Shown here: positions 59,815-64,000 of the stretch, in pieces
Position numbering within the stretch: the stretch's first letter is position 1
Layout: the number at the start of each line of letters is the position of its first letter
DNA from: Laetiporus sulphureus 93-53
Lineage: Eukaryota; Basidiomycota; Agaricomycetes; Polyporales; Laetiporaceae
Direction of reading: 5' to 3'
DNA length: 64,000 nt
Assembly: GCF_001632365.1 (NCBI RefSeq)
Contig: NW_024468510.1
Coordinates: forward strand, 1,616,074 to 1,680,073
Position numbers and translations under genes: made by a program
Notes under the pieces: model-generated
Databases searched by the model: none
Seen by the model: the letters and a program-made list of their open reading frames with translations, nothing else
What the model was told of the DNA's origin: nothing

Positions 59815-59985
59815 CCGCAACAGTATGCATCTGGCTTAACACTAGACCAAAAGGATGCATTGCTAGATACCGTGCGCATGAATCCGCACCCAAAAATTGG
59901 CCCAGACATACGAGGAAACTTGGTCAACTCCACTGCACGAGGAGAGCGCACCCTGATGTTGATGGAGACATCGCAATGACAGGGT
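59815..59985 (+). pseudogene. Broken copy of the last exon of bystin
   Basis: The reading frame [20 protein letters not shown] and HPKIGPDIRGNLVNSTARGE matches the last bystin exon (minus strand, 24070-24235) over about 160 bp at roughly 80-85 percent identity by eye. One base is missing after GARGE, so the end DGDIAMT is out of frame, although its DNA (gatggagacatcgcaatgaca) is still there. No other bystin exon is seen beside it. Just before the match there is a splice-acceptor-like ctttcag. It lies in opposite orientation, 35 kb from the parent gene, and is a dead fragment. Confidence 0.85.
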
Positions 59986-60036
59986 ACTTATAATATTGTA
60001 GGTATTTCGCGACGCTGCCACTCCAATGAATCACTT

Positions 60037-63000
60037 TCATCGCTTCTTCACTTTCTTCCGATGGTTGCTATTGTCCTTCGGCGCTGCTCGTATAGCACCC
60101 AACACGTCCTTCAGGTCCTTGTCCTCCGCTGTCGAGATATCCTGCTTTCTTGTCTCGCCACTCTGCTCATCCTCGAGGTCGTTTGCGAAGTTCGGTTTCT
60201 GCTGTTCAGCGTCTTTTCCTGCACCTAGACCGCCCTTCCTGATCTTATTGCTAAGCCTAGCATTAAAGAGAGCGTCGATTTCGTCCTCAGGCTCTGTTTT
60301 ATGCTTCCGTTTCTTTGGCTTGTCTGCGCTTGCGCCTGCCTCGTCTGCAGGCGTGACCTCTACAGCTGCAGTAGCGGTAACCGCAGACAGCTGGGCTAGG
60401 TTCGACCGAACGGAATCAGAAGACGCAGCTTTCGACACGGATTGTTGGTCTCTCCATTGATCGGGTTTGCGCTGGAGAAGGTGCAAGTTGAGGTTGCGAG
60501 TGAAGAATTTGCCATACATTGAGCCGGCGAGAAAGTACTCATGAGGTATCACTGAACGAGCGATCTTTCCCTAGGCATCCACCCTTCTGTCAGTCTAAGA
60601 TGTAATACGGAGTGTAGATAGACCGACCTTCAAATATGGGTCAGCATACGCCCAACACCGCTCGCCAACCCTGCTACCGATCCGATCATCCACGAGCGTG
60701 TGGAAGTGTCCAATAAATGCGAGCACGAACTTCCGCTTTGCCTTGGTGGATACTGTGGGCGACTCAAGCAGAACGTCCAGCACACGCGAACTCGTCGTGC
60801 TGTGGGCCATCGCGATCAACTCGTCTATGCTGAGGGATAAAACGCTGTAGGTTCTGTCAAAAACAACAAACAGGGTATTTTTGGGAGAACAATGCCGACC
60901 TATCAAGTACATACTCGTTGTAGGGCGACGGTAGACGCAGCATGGACTGCAGAAGCAGTGAACCCTGCAGCTTGGGCTCCAGTGGATTGTCCCCGGCTTT
61001 GACTCCAGCTCGTCTGTTCGAGGTTGTGCCTTCGGGTGTGTACGAGGACTCAGCTTGTGTAGACATTGCGGCCTTGTAGTCCTACACAACAGGATAATCA
61101 GATAACACCCACAAAGCTAGGGGTAATTTCTTGCATTGAGCGCTAATGTTCGTAGTATGCAGGGAACAGCCAATTCCCTCTCTTCTGAACTAGTGAGCTC
61201 GAATGCGGCGCAAACTGCCTATAGTTTACGAATAAGTTAACCGACAGACCATGATTGGGTGATACTTACTTGGACGATTCGCCCCTCATGTGCATGTAGA
61301 GCCGCAGCTCTGTCCACTAGAGCACGCAATACGCCAGTTCGAGAGGACTCTACAGAATTCAGCTTGATGATATAGCTCAGCTCCATTCCGATGAGAGAGC
61401 GCCTACTGATGATCTTTCCGAGGACGCTGTCCAACTCCTGGCATGCCTCCTCTAATTCGCTTGCATCTACGCGCTCGAGAGCCTTCGCGACGACGAAATT
61501 GGCAACAGGATGCACGGCAAGCTTCGGCAATTTGCCTCGGAAATAGGTTGCCCACAGAACCTTGAATACCTTGGCAGGCGACCGGTGCACGAGCGTTTCC
61601 AGCAGATGCGAAGCAGTGGGGTCTCGAAGCAGGGTCATCAAGTAATCGGACGCTTCAGGCTCGACCGAATCATCCTGATCTGTATAGAGTGTCAGTGACA
61701 TTTGGCGTCCTAGTAAGGCGCAAAAACGAACGGGAAAGCGTGATGAGCCCTGCCAGCGCTCGGTCCATCATGGAACCTGGAGTATCTGCCATGTCAGAGC
61801 CTGCTTCTACTTCAAGCAGCATCTGTGACGCGCATACATCAGTATCGTATGTGCGGGTACCACGGGTATTGCCACAAATTCACCTGAAGCACGGGGCTGG
61901 CGACTTTGTCCGCAGCTAATGCGCGCACTTCGTTGTCACCGAGGTCCTTGCGAAGCTTGAGGACAAATTTTTTCGCGACCTCGTAAAACTCTGGAGGTGC
62001 GCGTTTTGCTGTAGTATCCAGAGTGCCGGTCTCCCTATCAGAGAACACCGACTTCATAGGCCCTTGGCGAACCTTGTAGGAGGCGCTTTTCTTAGATCGT
62101 ACGGAACCGGCACCGCCATCAACTTTCGGGAAACAGTCAGGTGCTAAGAGGAGAAGGAGAGCACGAATAACGTGAGAAGCGAACGGGTCCACGACCAGCG
62201 ATGGTAGTGATGGAAGCATTTCCTGAAGTCCGTTTGTCAACTCGTCATCGTGCACAAGCAGCAGCTTAGCTAACCTCGCAAGCATCAATCACAAGGCGTG
62301 TCAACGTTCGCAATTCCCCAACATCAGAAGACTCCGTTGCGGAAGCGATGATACCCCTGGCCTATTTACATGTTAACAACATCCGATCGTAGTGTATGAT
62401 GTTACACAAACCTCTCTTAATACCGTGTCGCTCGCAACAGCAAACATAGTTTGACATACATGCGAGGCAAACCTATGGGTAACCAATTGCTCAAACCTTC
62501 AGATTGGCAGTCAGTGAGATGCGCGCAAGTCCCTATTGACTGTAGAACTTACGATCCCATAAGTCTGTCCATAAAAACTCGCCGAACGAAATCGTCCATG
62601 GAATAGGCCATCCTCTCCAGCATGGTCGAACAGTCTGGATCTGTAGCAAGCTGTTTCTCTTTGCCAGACATTTCCGTAAGAGCAGAGACAAAGAAAAGCG
62701 TTCGGTCTGATTATCATATATAAATTCCACATATTCTCAGAAGCATTCGGCGCATGAACACACCTTCATTGGGATCGACATCATCGTTGTCTTGCATGGC
62801 GCCACTCTGCTCCTGCCATTCGCGGATCTGCACGTCGACAGTGCGGAAATACGCCTTGACTTCTGGATCAACGTACCCGAACGGCGCGTCTCGATCGACT
62901 TCAGACTGGGCAGGAGCCGGTACTATCCAAGAAGGCCCGGCTTGTGGTTCGTAGTCGGCTTCACTGGCATGCGCGACGACCTCCTGATGACCCGCCTGCG

Positions 63001-63058
63001 ACAGTTCTTCCTTCGGCTTTTTGTGCTTTCTGCCTCGCTTTCTATTCTCTCTAGGCAT
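60037..63058 (-). CDS. NOP9: Nop9, nucleolar Pumilio-repeat protein
   Basis: An RNA-binding protein of the small-subunit processome, needed for 18S rRNA maturation. The ATG at 63056-63058 begins [20 protein letters not shown], a nuclear/nucleolar basic tail. [20 protein letters not shown] and IREWQEQSG follow. Pumilio-type helical repeats are spread over about ten exons: [73 protein letters not shown] and [20 protein letters not shown]. After [20 protein letters not shown] comes a charged C-terminal tail with [14 protein letters not shown] and RKKVKKR, stop at 60037. Length about 800 residues, slightly long for the family through its tail. It is divergent from NCS6, with 132 bp between starts. 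Together with bystin it makes two 40S-assembly genes in the window, 35 kb apart. Confidence 0.93.
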
Positions 63059-63190
63059 ATTGAGCTAGATACAGCAGAGTGATTTTGAGGAAGCTGATCC
63101 TGTCTAGAAATTCGAGACAGTTGAGCGCAATTGACAAATCTGCGATCGGTTACCGCATTTGGCAAGAACGTGACTTGGGCAAGAACAGTC
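63059..63190. promoter_or_regulatory. Divergent intergenic region NOP9/NCS6
   Basis: Only 132 bp separate the two start codons, so the promoters must overlap or extend into each other's 5' UTR. Sharing of control is an inference from the distance. Confidence 0.5.
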
Positions 63191-64000
63191 ATGCCGCCGC
63201 GAACCTGTGCTCTCTGCAACGATGCTCGGCCCATCCTCAAAAGACCAAAGACGGGCCAGCAAATATGCAAGGAATGCTTCTTCTGGGTGTTCGAGACAGA
63301 GGTACACAACACAATTACAAATGCCAAGCTGTTCAAATCAGGAGACCGGGTCGCCATCGGTGCATCTGGAGGCAAAGGTATGTTTCCCTTTATCGTAAAT
63401 TTACGTATTCCACCCATCGAGGTGCCTGCGCAGATTCAACAGTACTTGCTTATGTTATGAAGACATTGAACGACCGATACCTATACGGCCTAGAATTATT
63501 TCTTCTATCCATTGACGAAGGCATTACTGGATACCGCGATGATTCGCTAGAAGTCAGTGGTCTCGTTGACAATTTTGGTGGCATCAATGTTTGACCATAT
63601 CCCTCATCAGACGGTCAAGAGGAACCAACAGCAATACGACATGCCTTTGAAAATTCTTTCGTACGACGAGCTTTATGGCTGGACGATGGACGCCATCGTC
63701 TCGCAGGTTGGCAAGAAAAATAATTGCACATTCTGCGGGGTTTTCCGTCGACAGGCTCTTGATCGTGGCGCGGCCGCCCTACATGTCGATCATATAGTTA
63801 CTGGACATAACGCCGATGACATCGCAGAAACCGTGCTTATGAACAGTGAGTAGTTGATCAGTCCGATTGGCGAATTAGGGGCTGATCTCAACGTCAGTCA
63901 TGCGCGGCGACATAGCTCGTCTTGGTCGGTGTACTATGATTTGCACGCAGGGCGAAGACACGATCAAGCGGTCAAAACCGTTCAAATATGTATATGAAAA
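63191..64000 (+). CDS. NCS6: Cytoplasmic tRNA 2-thiolation protein Ncs6/Ctu1 (partial, right edge)
   Basis: With Ncs2, this enzyme adds sulphur to the wobble uridine (mcm5s2U34) of Lys, Glu and Gln tRNAs, receiving sulphur from Urm1. The ATG at 63191 begins [20 protein letters not shown]; two CxxC pairs (CALC, CKEC) form the N-terminal zinc site. The adenylating PP-loop SGGKDST is split by an intron between GGK and D (about 63379-63433), and the join [20 protein letters not shown] is in frame. Further blocks are [34 protein letters not shown] (the active-site CxxC region) and [17 protein letters not shown]. Then an intron and [20 protein letters not shown], up to the window edge. An earlier in-frame ATG at 63131 is less likely, because the family starts directly at MPP-x-C. 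The C-terminal third is missing from the window. Confidence 0.95.

Noticed and set aside
1..64000. Biosynthetic, defence or other specialised gene cluster
   Set aside because: The genes are unrelated housekeeping or orphan genes with no set of tailoring enzymes, transporters or shared regulator; no CRISPR arrays, rRNA or tRNA genes were seen by eye.

Overview
The window is nuclear DNA of a filamentous basidiomycete, most likely an Agaricomycete. Coding regions are cut by many short introns (about 50-60 nt, GT...AG, often a CTAAC/CTGAC-like branch point). Genes lie close together on both strands. Several families are restricted to or expanded in mushrooms: a DUF6533 membrane protein, a decayed RBR ubiquitin ligase and two orphan proteins. 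I saw no bacterial, organellar, CRISPR, rRNA or tRNA feature. Exon joins were made by hand from splice signals, reading frame and remembered family sequences. Gene ends and key exons are therefore firmer than every internal boundary.

Layout. 1-959 (-) deoxyhypusine synthase, cut by the left edge. 1176-8030 (+) Arf-GEF Sec7. 8160-12234 (-) Sla1. 12.2-14.3 kb is gene-poor and holds one copy of a dispersed repeat. 14312-15924 (-) Gpi8. The second repeat copy lies just before a DUF6533 membrane protein gene (17258-19073, +). 19973-22121 (+) eRF3/Sup35. 22500-23845 (-) relic of an RBR E3 ligase gene. 24070-25855 (-) bystin/Enp1. 26143-27823 (+) UDP-glucuronate decarboxylase. 28230-30212 (-) alpha/beta-hydrolase-fold protein. 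31296-32425 (-) orphan coiled-coil protein. 32.4-35.8 kb has no convincing gene and contains an AT-rich island.

35798-37942 (+) DEP/RGS G-protein regulator. 38824-40048 (+) membrane cytochrome-b5-like (MAPR) protein. 40312-40886 (-) small orphan. 41285-46111 (+) nucleoporin Nup120/Nup160. 46514-46999 (+) NDUFA4-like mitochondrial subunit. 47203-48614 (+) aldo-keto reductase (Ara2-like). 48775-50810 (-) Sti1/Hop. 51084-54883 (-) Zn2Cys6 transcription factor with an 871-nt intron inside the zinc cluster. 54.9-57.9 kb is ORF-poor and unresolved. 57937-59502 (-) F-box/LRR protein. 59.8 kb carries a broken copy of the last bystin exon. 60037-63058 (-) Nop9. 63191-64000 (+) tRNA thiolase Ncs6/Ctu1, cut by the right edge.

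Most genes are single-copy housekeeping genes for translation and ribosome biogenesis (DHS, eRF3, bystin, Nop9, Ncs6), membrane traffic and endocytosis (Sec7, Sla1), GPI anchoring, nuclear pore and chaperones. They share themes but form no visible cluster. Several sit head-to-head across short intergenic gaps (DHS/SEC7, bystin/UXS, orphan/NUP160, NOP9/NCS6). I found no convincing new multi-gene system. The most unusual features are decayed or duplicated pieces: the RBR relic, the transposed bystin exon, the repeat flanking GPI8 and the oversized intron in the transcription factor.
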